From an uncultured Eubacteriales bacterium (GTDB lineage: Bacteria > Bacillota > Clostridia > Oscillospirales > Oscillospiraceae), in assembly GCA_900552015.1 (NCBI GenBank), contig URXY01000040.1, positions 1-17,890 of the forward strand: a DNA stretch of 17,890 bases, written 5' to 3'. Shown one piece after another: positions 1-6,821 of this stretch. The stretch's first letter is position 1, and each line of letters begins with the position of its first letter. A program made the position numbers and the translations under genes. The notes beneath the pieces were generated by a model. It was not told the DNA's origin, did no database searches, and worked only from the letters and a program-made list of their open reading frames with translations.

Positions 1-297
1 GGGGTCAAGCTCGTCCAGCCGCTCGTAAATCTCATAGGAATTTTTAACCTCGGCAATGTCCTTGGGCGGAGCCAGAATATGTTTGCCATTCAGAACGGCA
101 GTGACCTGTTCCAGACTCAGGGTGTTCTGCTCGATGGCGAGGGAGCCGTGAATGGTGCGGATGCGGTTGGTACGGCGCAGATTGGGGTTACTGGAAAGAT
201 GATCGTGCGCGGAAAGTCTTCCGGCCAGTTCGGAGATTTCTGCAACATCATCAATGATTTTGTTCGTAATTTGAAAAGGCGGCTGTTTGTTTTTCAT
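1..297 (-). CDS. Fic family protein, N-terminal part (runs off left edge)
   Basis: The minus strand encodes 99 codons without a stop from an ATG at 297 to the window edge. A GAGG ribosome binding site lies just upstream. The visible part matches the N-terminal Fic_N region: the segment around residues 45-70 reads RIRTIHGSLAIEQNTLSLEQ. This carries the S-x-x-x-E pattern (Ser52, Glu56) of the inhibitory helix that blocks the ATP site in class II Fic enzymes. Fic proteins usually transfer AMP to a hydroxyl of a target protein. The catalytic HxFx(D/E)GNGR motif would lie outside the window, so activity cannot be judged. The gene is transcribed away from the integrase gene and probably belongs to the accessory element. 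The family call is fairly secure; the substrate is unknown. Confidence 0.8.
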   Translation of the reverse strand, partial: MKNKQPPFQITNKIIDDVAEISELAGRLSAHDHLSSNPNLRRTNRIRTIHGSLAIEQNTLSLEQVTAVLNGKHILAPPKDIAEVKNSYEIYERLDELDP

Positions 298-425
298 GAG
301 TACCTCACAGCGTAGTTTGATTGTCCATATTATAGCATGCATCACTCATTTCATCAATCATGATTTACCGTGATTTGAGTGATGTTATTCTTATTTCGCA
401 CACCAAAAACAAAGGAGGAATCACT

Positions 426-1655
426 TTGGCATCAATTGTTCAGCGACGCGGCAGTTACAGCGTGGTTTACTACACAAAGGAAAACGGTATCCGAAAACAG
501 AAGTGGGAGAGTTTTCGCACGGAAAAAGATGCGCTGCACCGGAAATATATGGTCGAGCAGTACCAGCAGGTAAAGAAGGAACTGGCACGTCGCCCGCAGA
601 CAGTAGGACAGCTCATTCAGGAATATGTCTGGTTATATGGCAGAGCAAAATGGTCACTGTCCATGTACACATCCACCCAGGGATTGATTCGGAATTATAT
701 CAATCCCTACTTTGGCAGCGTTCGCTTGGATGAGCTGACACCACGACTGGTATCTAGACTTTACATGGAATTTCAGCAAGAGCCGAGATATTGCGGACCA
801 TACCACAAATATGAGAGGCAGTCTGTCTCGGCCAGTACATTGAAAAGCGTACATAAACTGCTACATAGCGCTTTCGAACAAGCTGTCCTGTGGGAATATG
901 TGGATCGCAACCCCTTTCATAAAGGAGCGCTCCCTAAAACCAAATCAGCACCATCAGTATTCCTATCCCCAGAGCAGATCCAACTCCTTTTGCGTCATTG
1001 CAGCGTGTCGTGGCTGCGGTTAGCGATTGAACTGTCTTTCGTGTGCACACTTCGCAGAGGTGAATTGTTGGCGTTGACATGGGACGATATTAACTGGGAA
1101 CAGAATTCATTGCAGATCAGCAAGACATTGTGTCGGGTCAGCAAGGATGCGATGTTGCTGTTAGAAGAGCGAGATGTTTTGCACGTATTCCCAACGGAGG
1201 CGCACAGCAAAACGGTTCTCGTTCTAAAATCGCCTAAGACGGAATCAAGCAATCGCATCATCTATCTTCCACCGTCGTTAAAGTGCTCCCTGCTTGAATG
1301 GCAAAATGAGCAGAAAAAATCAGCCATCGGTGAATTGCCAAGGTTGATTTTCACTTATGAAGATAACCGGCCACTGCAAGGCGGTGTTCTTACGAATCAT
1401 TTTCAAAAACTTCTGGCGAAGTGCAATCTCCCGAAAGTGACCTTCCACAGTTTACGCCACAGCAGTATCACCTATAAGCTGGTTCTGACAGGCGGGGACA
1501 TTAAGGCGGTGCAGGGAGATTCGGGCCACTCGCAAGCAGACATGATCACCGAGATCTATGGTCACATACTGGATGCAAATCGCCGTAAGACTACGGAACG
1601 GTTTGAGGAAGAATTCTATCAAAATTATGGCACCATTTCGTGTAATCGAATCTAA
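426..1655 (+). CDS. Tyrosine recombinase / phage-type integrase
   Basis: This is a 409-residue site-specific recombinase. I chose the TTG at 426 because a very strong AAAGGAGGAA site sits 5 bases upstream (411-420); an earlier in-frame ATG at 360 has no such site. Domains in order: an N-terminal arm-binding-like region (about 1-55), a SAM-like core-binding domain (about 58-165), and the catalytic domain (about 178-400). All expected catalytic residues are present: Arg210 (LRRGELLAL), Lys271, His341-x-x-Arg344 (FHSLRHSS), His368 and the nucleophile Tyr378 (EIYGH). Length and order fit the Tn916/phage integrase group. It probably moves an element whose ends cannot be seen. It is divergent from the Fic gene, and no excisionase gene is recognisable next to it. 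Confidence 0.93.
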   Translation: MASIVQRRGSYSVVYYTKENGIRKQKWESFRTEKDALHRKYMVEQYQQVKKELARRPQTVGQLIQEYVWLYGRAKWSLSMYTSTQGLIRNYINPYFGSVRLDELTPRLVSRLYMEFQQEPRYCGPYHKYERQSVSASTLKSVHKLLHSAFEQAVLWEYVDRNPFHKGALPKTKSAPSVFLSPEQIQLLLRHCSVSWLRLAIELSFVCTLRRGELLALTWDDINWEQNSLQISKTLCRVSKDAMLLLEERDVLHVFPTEAHSKTVLVLKSPKTESSNRIIYLPPSLKCSLLEWQNEQKKSAIGELPRLIFTYEDNRPLQGGVLTNHFQKLLAKCNLPKVTFHSLRHSSITYKLVLTGGDIKAVQGDSGHSQADMITEIYGHILDANRRKTTERFEEEFYQNYGTISCNRI

Positions 1656-1773
1656 GAGCATCCGCTTAGGAGGCGGAAGCTCGATAGATACAGCCAGCAG
1701 GTGGCAAAATCCCGTTGGGAAATAGCGATACATGCATTATCTGAGTCATTCTAATCAATAAGTAGAAATCAAT

Positions 1774-1792
1774 AAGGGATCACTCCCTTTTT
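1774..1792 (+). terminator. Short possible terminator in the integrase/hypothetical gap
   Basis: A 6-bp stem (AAGGGA/TCCCTT) with a TCAC loop is followed directly by a T run. It lies in the gap between the integrase (ends 1655) and the next gene (starts 1833). The T run merges into TATAAT at 1792-1797, which could instead be a -10 box for the next gene, although no good -35 is placed 16-18 bases before it. Nothing else is recognisable in 1656-1832. Confidence 0.35.
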
Positions 1793-1832
1793 ATAATAGA
1801 AAGTTAAGTGCGCAAAGGAGAAACAGAATAAT

Positions 1833-2141
1833 ATGAATGACAGATTTACCCCATCAATCAACGACTTGTCTGGTGCGTTGACACTTCCATTGATTAGCAG
1901 GCTATTTGCAGAATATCAAAGCATTGAAAAGATGGATGTCCTGCTGCAAATGTTGACAGTATTATTTCGCTGCGGCCATACCGCTCAAGCATTTGATATA
2001 ATCTGCGCGCTCTTTCAAACATCTGGATTAACTCTGCCGCAAGAGTTTTACAGCGGCATAAAGACTGACCTGGATAAGCATAAGTTTGTGGGAGAGTTTC
2101 TAACCGATTTTCAAGAGATACTGGATGAGCTGCATATTTGA
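1833..2141 (+). CDS. Hypothetical protein, 102 residues
   Basis: I do not recognise this protein. The ATG at 1833 follows an AAAGGAG site at 1814-1820 with a rather long gap. The product is acidic and looks all-helical, with alternating leucines and aromatic residues (for example LISRLFAEYQ and VLLQMLTVLFRCG), no signal peptide and no membrane segment. It could be a small helical DNA-binding or partner protein, but no motif proves this. It is the first of three co-oriented genes (1833-3630) between the integrase and a strong terminator at 3645-3689, so it is probably co-transcribed with the resolvase-like gene. AT-rich composition matches the element. Confidence 0.65.
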   Translation: MNDRFTPSINDLSGALTLPLISRLFAEYQSIEKMDVLLQMLTVLFRCGHTAQAFDIICALFQTSGLTLPQEFYSGIKTDLDKHKFVGEFLTDFQEILDELHI

Positions 2142-2243
2142 TTTTTAGAAATGCGACTTTCTGAAAAAATGCAACAGTCCAATATCGCGCATATTCGCTC
2201 GCTGTATATGGCAAGATAATGATTTGGGAGAAGGTGAAGTGAA

Positions 2244-2651
2244 ATGAAAGCAGCAGTACTATTTTGCCACACAGATGAACAGGAACCCAATGCAGCAGTC
2301 GAACGGGAATTGGGCAGGCAATACACACAATTATCTCAATACGCGAATGCGTATGGTTTTGAACTGGAGCAAGTCTTTTTCCACGTTGGGCAATTGGATT
2401 ATGAACATCCCGATGATGTACTTTTGCGATTTTTGCGTGGATTGCAAAATAGCAGATCGAACATTGTTATCGCAGAAACGCGAGACTACTTCCCAGAGAG
2501 TCAAATGAGGTTTATTCCTCCGATACATGCGTGCTTTTTGAAGGAACATATTCAACAAATGAAGATAGGCAGCAGGCAGCACCCATTGCCTGCTGAAAAG
2601 AAAACTTTATCCGGAAAACCATATCTATACAACAAAGAGAAAAACCGTTGA
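2244..2651 (+). CDS. Serine-recombinase-like N-terminal domain protein lacking the catalytic serine
   Basis: This is a 135-residue protein with start ATG at 2244 behind an AAGGTGAAG purine run. Residues 1-85 follow the layout of a resolvase N-terminal domain: a first strand AAVLFCHTDEQ, a helix with a Q-L-x-x-Y-A pattern, the strand FELEQVFFHVG, a helix ending LLRFLRGLQ, and the strand NIVIAETRDY. In active enzymes the first strand ends R-x-S-T-x-x-Q; here the corresponding CHTDEQ has neither the arginine nor the nucleophilic serine. There is no recombinase domain or zinc ribbon. It is therefore probably inactive as a recombinase and may regulate or dimerise with another one. The fold assignment is my inference from pattern; the coding call is firmer. 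Confidence 0.6.
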   Translation: MKAAVLFCHTDEQEPNAAVERELGRQYTQLSQYANAYGFELEQVFFHVGQLDYEHPDDVLLRFLRGLQNSRSNIVIAETRDYFPESQMRFIPPIHACFLKEHIQQMKIGSRQHPLPAEKKTLSGKPYLYNKEKNR

Positions 2652-2697
2652 AATTTGATGAGTCTTGACGGATAATGAAAGCATCCCATAAAAGAAT

Positions 2698-3630
2698 GTG
2701 ACAGCTATGGTTGTGAAAGTAACGCAATATCTTCAGGATGTTCTGGCGCCGACATTGAACCATTTTCATGTTCCGGCAGCATATGCGAGACAGATTATAG
2801 ATACAGTTGAGCTGCAAATGACATCATTTTTGCGACATTGGGATGATCTTGCCTTTCGGAGAACATTATTGCTGTTAGGCTCAGAAGAAGGCCCTTTCTA
2901 TGAGCCTGCCGGAAAAGCCGAAGTGAAATGTTTTGTGGTCGTAACGCTCCGAAATAGCCCGATCGAAACAATCCAGAGCGACAATTATGCTTGTGCGGGA
3001 ATGCAGGACAGCCTCTCCAATCAGGATGTGAAGGAAATTACCAGCGGAGCAATCCGTTTTTTCAATCCCCTGGATTTTTCCTCCATGTGCTTACAGGCGA
3101 AGAACTGTTCGGGATATGATTACTATCAAGAAATCGCGGAACGCCATCCCGTCGCGTGGGCGGCTCTGCGGGCATTAGGGACAACTTCGGCTAAAATTAT
3201 TGATTATCCAAAAGTTCAATATGATACTCCTTTTTCAATCGAAGCCTGCGGTGAGATTCAAACCGACTGTGCGGATGAACTTCAACAAAAGAGGCTTATC
3301 CCCAAAGTAGTATTCGACGGATACTCTGCGATGTGGGATCCCCAACTGCTTGGGGTATTGCGAAGCCTTTCCCCTTCGTCCAGAAGTACTTTTGCCGTAG
3401 AATCCTTGAAGTCTGCCACTAGAAATTTCGAAAAGCTACTAGATATTCTGGAATTTTTGCTGACGCATGACCTGAAATTCGCTTCAACGAATTTTTACAT
3501 AGAAAATGGACATGTTGAACGCAGAATAAAACCCTTGCGTGCTGGACATACATCGAAAGAGATCCAGAAAAATCTTTCTCAGACGGCAGGGTTAGGATAC
3601 CGACATGCTGCTGCATTGAATCAACTCTGA
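2698..3630 (+). CDS. Hypothetical protein, about 310 residues
   Basis: I do not recognise this family. The frame opens after a TAA at 2689; possible starts are GTG at 2698 and ATG at 2707, and neither has a convincing ribosome binding site. The protein looks soluble: no signal peptide and no hydrophobic segment long enough to span a membrane. It has a middle part rich in F, Y and P with several cysteines (SMCLQAKNCSG), and a C-terminal helical part (about 215-265) containing SLKSATRNFEKLLDILEFLL. It ends at a strong terminator, so it closes the 1833-3630 gene group. It follows the resolvase-like gene by 46 bases. AT-rich codon use resembles its neighbours and differs from the core chromosome to the right. 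Confidence 0.7.
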   Translation: MTAMVVKVTQYLQDVLAPTLNHFHVPAAYARQIIDTVELQMTSFLRHWDDLAFRRTLLLLGSEEGPFYEPAGKAEVKCFVVVTLRNSPIETIQSDNYACAGMQDSLSNQDVKEITSGAIRFFNPLDFSSMCLQAKNCSGYDYYQEIAERHPVAWAALRALGTTSAKIIDYPKVQYDTPFSIEACGEIQTDCADELQQKRLIPKVVFDGYSAMWDPQLLGVLRSLSPSSRSTFAVESLKSATRNFEKLLDILEFLLTHDLKFASTNFYIENGHVERRIKPLRAGHTSKEIQKNLSQTAGLGYRHAAALNQL

Positions 3631-3644
3631 GCTAAATTGATAGG

Positions 3645-3689
3645 AAAAGCACAGCCACCCCGTAACTCAACGAGGTGGCTGTGCTTTTT
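3645..3689 (+). terminator. Rho-independent terminator after the hypothetical gene group
   Basis: A perfect 15-bp stem (AAAAGCACAGCCACC at 3645-3659 with its complement at 3674-3688) surrounds a 14-base loop and ends in a T run. It lies 14 bases after the stop codon at 3630 and separates the hypothetical group from the recombinase genes. The A run on the left arm means it may also work on the minus strand. Confidence 0.92.
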
Positions 3690-3729
3690 CATCAGGCAAT
3701 TACATAGTTTTTGATGAAGGAGGTGTGCC

Positions 3730-3870
3730 ATGAAAGCACAGGAACTGGTAATCAGCTGTTTTTACGATAATGATGGGGAGTCCATACGGGACTTGCTATA
3801 TTCATCCTTCGCTGCCTTCCTAAAGCGGGAGCTTGGAAAATTTGCGCCCGCACAGGATCATCCTGTATGA
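3730..3870 (+). CDS. Small protein of 46 residues upstream of the serine recombinase
   Basis: The ATG at 3730 has a near-perfect GAAGGAGGTG ribosome binding site at 3716-3725. The protein begins MKAQELVISCFYDNDGESI and ends in a short charged helix (FLKRELGKFA). It lies 41 bases before the recombinase start and on the same strand, so the two are probably co-transcribed. From memory, small proteins of this type often precede large serine recombinases in clostridial elements, but I know of no assigned function. A role as directionality factor or regulator is possible and unproven. No DNA-binding motif is evident. Confidence 0.72.
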   Translation: MKAQELVISCFYDNDGESIRDLLYSSFAAFLKRELGKFAPAQDHPV

Positions 3871-3911
3871 TAGACGGGATGAATGGCCGCTTATCTCAGG
3901 AGGTTTAGAGT

Positions 3912-5489
3912 ATGTATCAAGAGATAAGCAACCCTATGGATTATCATGTGGCATTATACATCAGACTGTCAAAGGAGGATGAGAGCGAAGGTCCATCACA
4001 GAGCGTTACCAACCAGCAGTCCTTACTGGACGAATTTGCACGCAAACACCGTTTGCAGGTCTATGACACCTACATTGACGATGGCTGGAGCGGTACAAAC
4101 TTCGACCGTCCGGCCTTTCAGCGCATGGTAGAGGACATTGAGGCCAAGAAGGTCAACATGGTCATTACCAAGGACCTGAGCCGACTGGGCCGTGACTACA
4201 TCATGACCGGCCACTATATGGAGCGGTACTTCCCAGAAAAGCGGGTGCGATACATTTCCCTGCTGGACGGTATCGACACCGGCGTGGAGTCCACAGCCAA
4301 CGACATTACGCCGTTCCGGGCCATCATGAACGATATGTACGCCAAGGACATCTCCAAGAAGATCAAGAGTGTCAAGCGAGATAAGCAGCGCAAGGGGCAG
4401 TTTATCGGCGGCAAACCGGTATATGGCTACAAAATGCACCCGACCGAAAAGAACAAGATCATCATTGATGAGGAGGTTGCGCCCATAGTGCGGCGGATCT
4501 TTGCCATGGCGCTGGACGGCGTTAGCTGCCGCCAAATTGCCGCTATGCTGAACGAGGAGAGCGTCCCTACACCGGCCACCTACTGTGGCTGGAACATGGG
4601 TCGCAAAGGACCCTATGCGGGGCTTTGGAGCAGCGAACGTATTTCCGATATGCTGCAAAATGAGACCTACATCGGCAATATGGTGCAGGGGCGGCAAGTG
4701 AAGATCAGCTACAAGTCTAAGAAGTGTTTGCATCAGGATCGTAATAATTGGGTTGTGGTTGAAGATACCCATGAGCCGCTGATTGACGCCGAGAGCTTCC
4801 GCAAGGTGCGGATGCTGGTGAACAGCCGCAAACGCACCCGAAGCCGTACCTACGATTTCCTGTTGAAGGGCTTGATTTTTTGCCACGAATGCGGTTATCC
4901 CCTGGGCGTGCTGAATCGCCCCAACGCCAAGGGAGAAGAAACACTGTATTTCGTCTGCCGTACCTATCAGCGTTTTACCAAGAACAGTGCCTGCACCACA
5001 CATTATATCAAGGAAAAAACGGTAACGGATGCAGTGATTGCCAAGGTTCGAGAGGTCTGCGAAGACTATTTGACCGCGGAAGCATTGCTTCCCGCTGCGG
5101 AAAAGACGGTGAAGGAGGCGTCGCAGGAGAGCAAGACGGCGGCGGAGATCAGCGCTCTGCAAAATAAGAGTGCCAACCTTACAGAGCACCTTGACCGAAT
5201 GTACACCGACCGTCTTTCCGGTTTGCTGCCGGAGGAGGACTTTCAGCGTATCTTCACCCGCATCAAGGACGAACGGGCACAGCTGGAGGAACGAATCAAG
5301 GAGCTTCAACAGCAGCAAAAGAACCCTATCAGCCAAACAGAGCGAGCAAAAGACTTGGTGCAAAGATACCTTGATACCGCCTGTGCCAACCGGGAACTAC
5401 TGGTGAGCCTGATCGAGCGAATCGAGCTGACGGCGGACAGGGAGATCATTGTCAAGTTTCGATTTGCAGAACTTCAGCAGGCGGGATAA
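3912..5489 (+). CDS. Large serine recombinase (SpoIVCA/TndX type)
   Basis: This 525-residue recombinase starts at ATG 3912, about 9 bases after an AGGAGG site. Domains in order: catalytic resolvase domain (about 12-165) with nucleophile Ser20 in ALYIRLSKEDE, the TKDLSRLGRD motif (87-95) and the long E helix; recombinase domain (about 185-300); zinc ribbon with Cys324, Cys327, Cys349 and Cys361; and a charged coiled coil (about 395-480). All key residues are intact, so it should be active. Family members integrate or excise elements at short attachment sites with a 2-bp core, through a double-strand break and a phosphoserine link. The gene ends about 80 bases before a truncated sigK 3' end, which points to that junction as its attachment site. 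GC is higher than in the hypothetical genes upstream. Confidence 0.95.
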   Translation: MYQEISNPMDYHVALYIRLSKEDESEGPSQSVTNQQSLLDEFARKHRLQVYDTYIDDGWSGTNFDRPAFQRMVEDIEAKKVNMVITKDLSRLGRDYIMTGHYMERYFPEKRVRYISLLDGIDTGVESTANDITPFRAIMNDMYAKDISKKIKSVKRDKQRKGQFIGGKPVYGYKMHPTEKNKIIIDEEVAPIVRRIFAMALDGVSCRQIAAMLNEESVPTPATYCGWNMGRKGPYAGLWSSERISDMLQNETYIGNMVQGRQVKISYKSKKCLHQDRNNWVVVEDTHEPLIDAESFRKVRMLVNSRKRTRSRTYDFLLKGLIFCHECGYPLGVLNRPNAKGEETLYFVCRTYQRFTKNSACTTHYIKEKTVTDAVIAKVREVCEDYLTAEALLPAAEKTVKEASQESKTAAEISALQNKSANLTEHLDRMYTDRLSGLLPEEDFQRIFTRIKDERAQLEERIKELQQQQKNPISQTERAKDLVQRYLDTACANRELLVSLIERIELTADREIIVKFRFAELQQAG

Positions 5490-5510
5490 ATCTAGCCATA
5501 TCAATGGTTT

Positions 5511-5535
5511 GCGCCGTTATGAGCGGCGCGATTTT
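5511..5535 (+). terminator. Weak stem-loop after the recombinase gene
   Basis: GCGCCG (5511-5516) pairs with CGGCGC (5524-5529) around a 7-base loop, followed by only a short GATTTT run. It may end recombinase transcription, or may be part of the attachment region. Confidence 0.3.
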
Positions 5536-5550
5536 CAAGACGAAATCACT

Positions 5551-5573
5551 TACAATAGTTCCCGCACTATGTA
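5551..5573. other. Putative attachment-site core at the sigK junction
   Basis: TACAATAGT (5551-5559) and ACTATGTA (5566-5573) form an imperfect inverted repeat around TCCCGC. Serine recombinase sites are short imperfect inverted repeats around a crossover dinucleotide. The right arm overlaps the first codons of the sigK fragment (TAT GTA = Tyr-Val), while left of it the sigma frame has a TAG at 5556. This places the boundary between element and chromosome here. The exact crossover bases cannot be fixed without the left junction. Confidence 0.45.
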
Positions 5574-5633
5574 TCGCGCATCGAAAAGCGCGCGCTGCAA
5601 AAACTCGAAGAGGCGCTCGGTGAGCGAAGCTGA
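5568..5633 (+). pseudogene. sigK: 3' end of sigK (interrupted mother-cell sigma factor; SpoIIIC-like fragment)
   Basis: The frame reads Tyr-Val-Ser-Arg-Ile-Glu-Lys-Arg-Ala-Leu and continues to a TGA at 5631, giving 21 residues ending LEEALGERS. YVSRIEKRAL is the end of the sigma region 4.2 helix-turn-helix in SigK; SigE has YISRLEKRII instead. There is no start codon or ribosome binding site, and the frame closes at a TAG (5556-5558) just upstream, so alone it makes nothing. In B. subtilis and C. difficile sigK is split by the skin element and rejoined in the mother cell by a large serine recombinase; here such a recombinase gene is adjacent on the left. The 5' part of sigK should lie left of the window on the plus strand. 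If instead it is absent from the chromosome, this is a dead remnant. Confidence 0.8.
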
Positions 5634-5635
5634 GC

Positions 5636-5670
5636 AAAAAAACGCGGGGCGCAGATAACTGCGCCCCGCG
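5636..5670 (-). terminator. Terminator of the nifS-mnmA operon
   Basis: A perfect 12-bp stem (5643-5654 with 5659-5670, loop ATAA) is followed on the minus strand by seven Ts (5642-5636). It lies 37 bases after the mnmA stop and only 2 bases from the stop of the sigK fragment on the other strand. It lacks a T run on the plus side. Confidence 0.9.
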
Positions 5671-5707
5671 GCCCGCTCTTGGGGAGAGCGGATGGGAATA
5701 AGCAACG

Positions 5708-6772
5708 TTATAAAATGGTGCCGCCGCCGAGCACGGTGTCGCCGTCGTAGAGCACGACGGCCTGACCCGGCGTGATAGCGCGCTGCGGCTCGTCGAAGAC
5801 GAGGTGCACGCGCCCGTCAGAAAGCACTGTGACCGTCGCCGCCTGCTCGCGCTGGTGGTAGCGTACGCGCGCGGTCGCGCGCAGTTCGCACGGCGGGACA
5901 TCGTAGGCGATCCAGTTGAAGTCATTCGCCGTCAGCTCGCGGGAGAAGAGCGCGTCGTTTCCGCTCAGCACCACGCGGTTTTCTGCCACGTCGATGCGCT
6001 TGACATACAGCGGTGCGTCCGCTGCGATGCCGAGGCCCTTGCGCTGGCCGACGGTGTAGTGCACGATGCCCCTGTGCTGACCGAGCACATGGCCGCCTTC
6101 GTCAACAAAGTCGCCCGCGGGGCAGTCATGCCCCGTGTAGCGCGCGATGAAGCGCGCATAGTCGCCGTCCGGCACAAAGCAGATATCCTGACTGTCCGGC
6201 TTGTCCGCGTTGTAGAAGCCCTGCTCCTCCGCGATGCGGCGCGTCTCGCTCTTGTGCATCGCGCCGAGCGGCAGACGCGTGTGCGCGAGCTGCTCCTGCG
6301 TGAGCGAATAGAGCACGTAACTCTGGTCCTTGCTCTCATCGAGCGCCTTTTTGAGAAGCCACCGCCCGTTTTCCTGTTCGATGCACGCGTAATGGCCCGT
6401 GACGATGGCGTCGCAGCCAAAAACGCGGGCGCGCTCGTAGAGACGCTCGAATTTCAGATAGCGGTTGCAGTCGATGCAGGGGTTCGGCGTCGCACCGTGC
6501 TCGTAGGCGGAGATAAAGCGGTCGATGACCTGACCCTTGAAGTCATCCGAGAAGTTGAAGACATAGTAGGGAATGCCGAGACGGAATGCGACCGAGCGCG
6601 CATCCTCCACATCCTCGAGCGAGCAGCAGGTCTTCGTGGCCTTCACGCCAATATCCTCGTTTTGAAAGAGTTTCATCGTTGCGCCGATGCACTCGCAGCC
6701 CTGGTCCTTCATCAAAAATGCGGCGACGCTCGAGTCCACACCGCCGCTCATTGCGATCAATACCTTATCCAT
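5708..6772 (-). CDS. mnmA: tRNA-specific 2-thiouridylase MnmA
   Basis: The protein has 354 residues from the ATG at 6772. I chose this start because family members begin almost exactly MDKVLIAMSGGVDSSVAA; an ATG three codons earlier (6781) is possible, and neither has a strong ribosome binding site. MnmA adenylates U34 in tRNAs for Lys, Glu and Gln and replaces its 2-oxygen with sulfur. The ATP pyrophosphatase loop SGGVDSS (9-15) is present, and the two redox/catalytic cysteines are Cys102 (PNPCIDCNRYLKF) and Cys198 (SQDICFVPDGDY). The C-terminal beta-barrel follows. The gene lies 49 bases downstream of the cysteine desulfurase, its likely sulfur donor, in the same transcript. All motifs look intact. 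Confidence 0.96.
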   Translation of the reverse strand: MDKVLIAMSGGVDSSVAAFLMKDQGCECIGATMKLFQNEDIGVKATKTCCSLEDVEDARSVAFRLGIPYYVFNFSDDFKGQVIDRFISAYEHGATPNPCIDCNRYLKFERLYERARVFGCDAIVTGHYACIEQENGRWLLKKALDESKDQSYVLYSLTQEQLAHTRLPLGAMHKSETRRIAEEQGFYNADKPDSQDICFVPDGDYARFIARYTGHDCPAGDFVDEGGHVLGQHRGIVHYTVGQRKGLGIAADAPLYVKRIDVAENRVVLSGNDALFSRELTANDFNWIAYDVPPCELRATARVRYHQREQAATVTVLSDGRVHLVFDEPQRAITPGQAVVLYDGDTVLGGGTIL

Positions 6773-6821
6773 ATTTCTCATACCATGCGGCACGCTTTTG
6801 TCGGCGATACCGCTTTTACTT

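Larger units (their letters stand above)
1..5573. mobile_element. Right part of an integrated element, probably a skin-like sigK intervening element
   Basis: The region contains two site-specific recombinases of different classes, a Fic gene and several unrecognised genes. Its base composition is visibly AT-richer than the chromosome to the right, most strongly at 300-3700. It ends right after a large serine recombinase gene, next to a truncated sigK 3' end whose reading frame closes at the junction. Large serine recombinase genes normally sit beside one attachment site, which fits a right boundary near 5551-5573. The left end is outside the window. The tyrosine integrase raises the alternative that two elements are nested or have fused. 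Confidence 0.6.

Noticed and set aside
360..425. Upstream ATG start for the tyrosine integrase
   Set aside because: The TTG at 426 directly follows AAAGGAGGAA, while the ATG at 360 has no ribosome binding site, and the extra residues do not fit the family start.
4023..5363. Minus-strand open frame of about 446 codons
   Set aside because: It is antisense to the serine recombinase, which has all catalytic and zinc-binding residues. No ribosome binding site or recognisable domain.
5449..5658. Plus-strand frame covering the sigK tail
   Set aside because: It reads the sigK segment in the wrong frame and overlaps the recombinase end; the frame with YVSRIEKRAL is the meaningful one.
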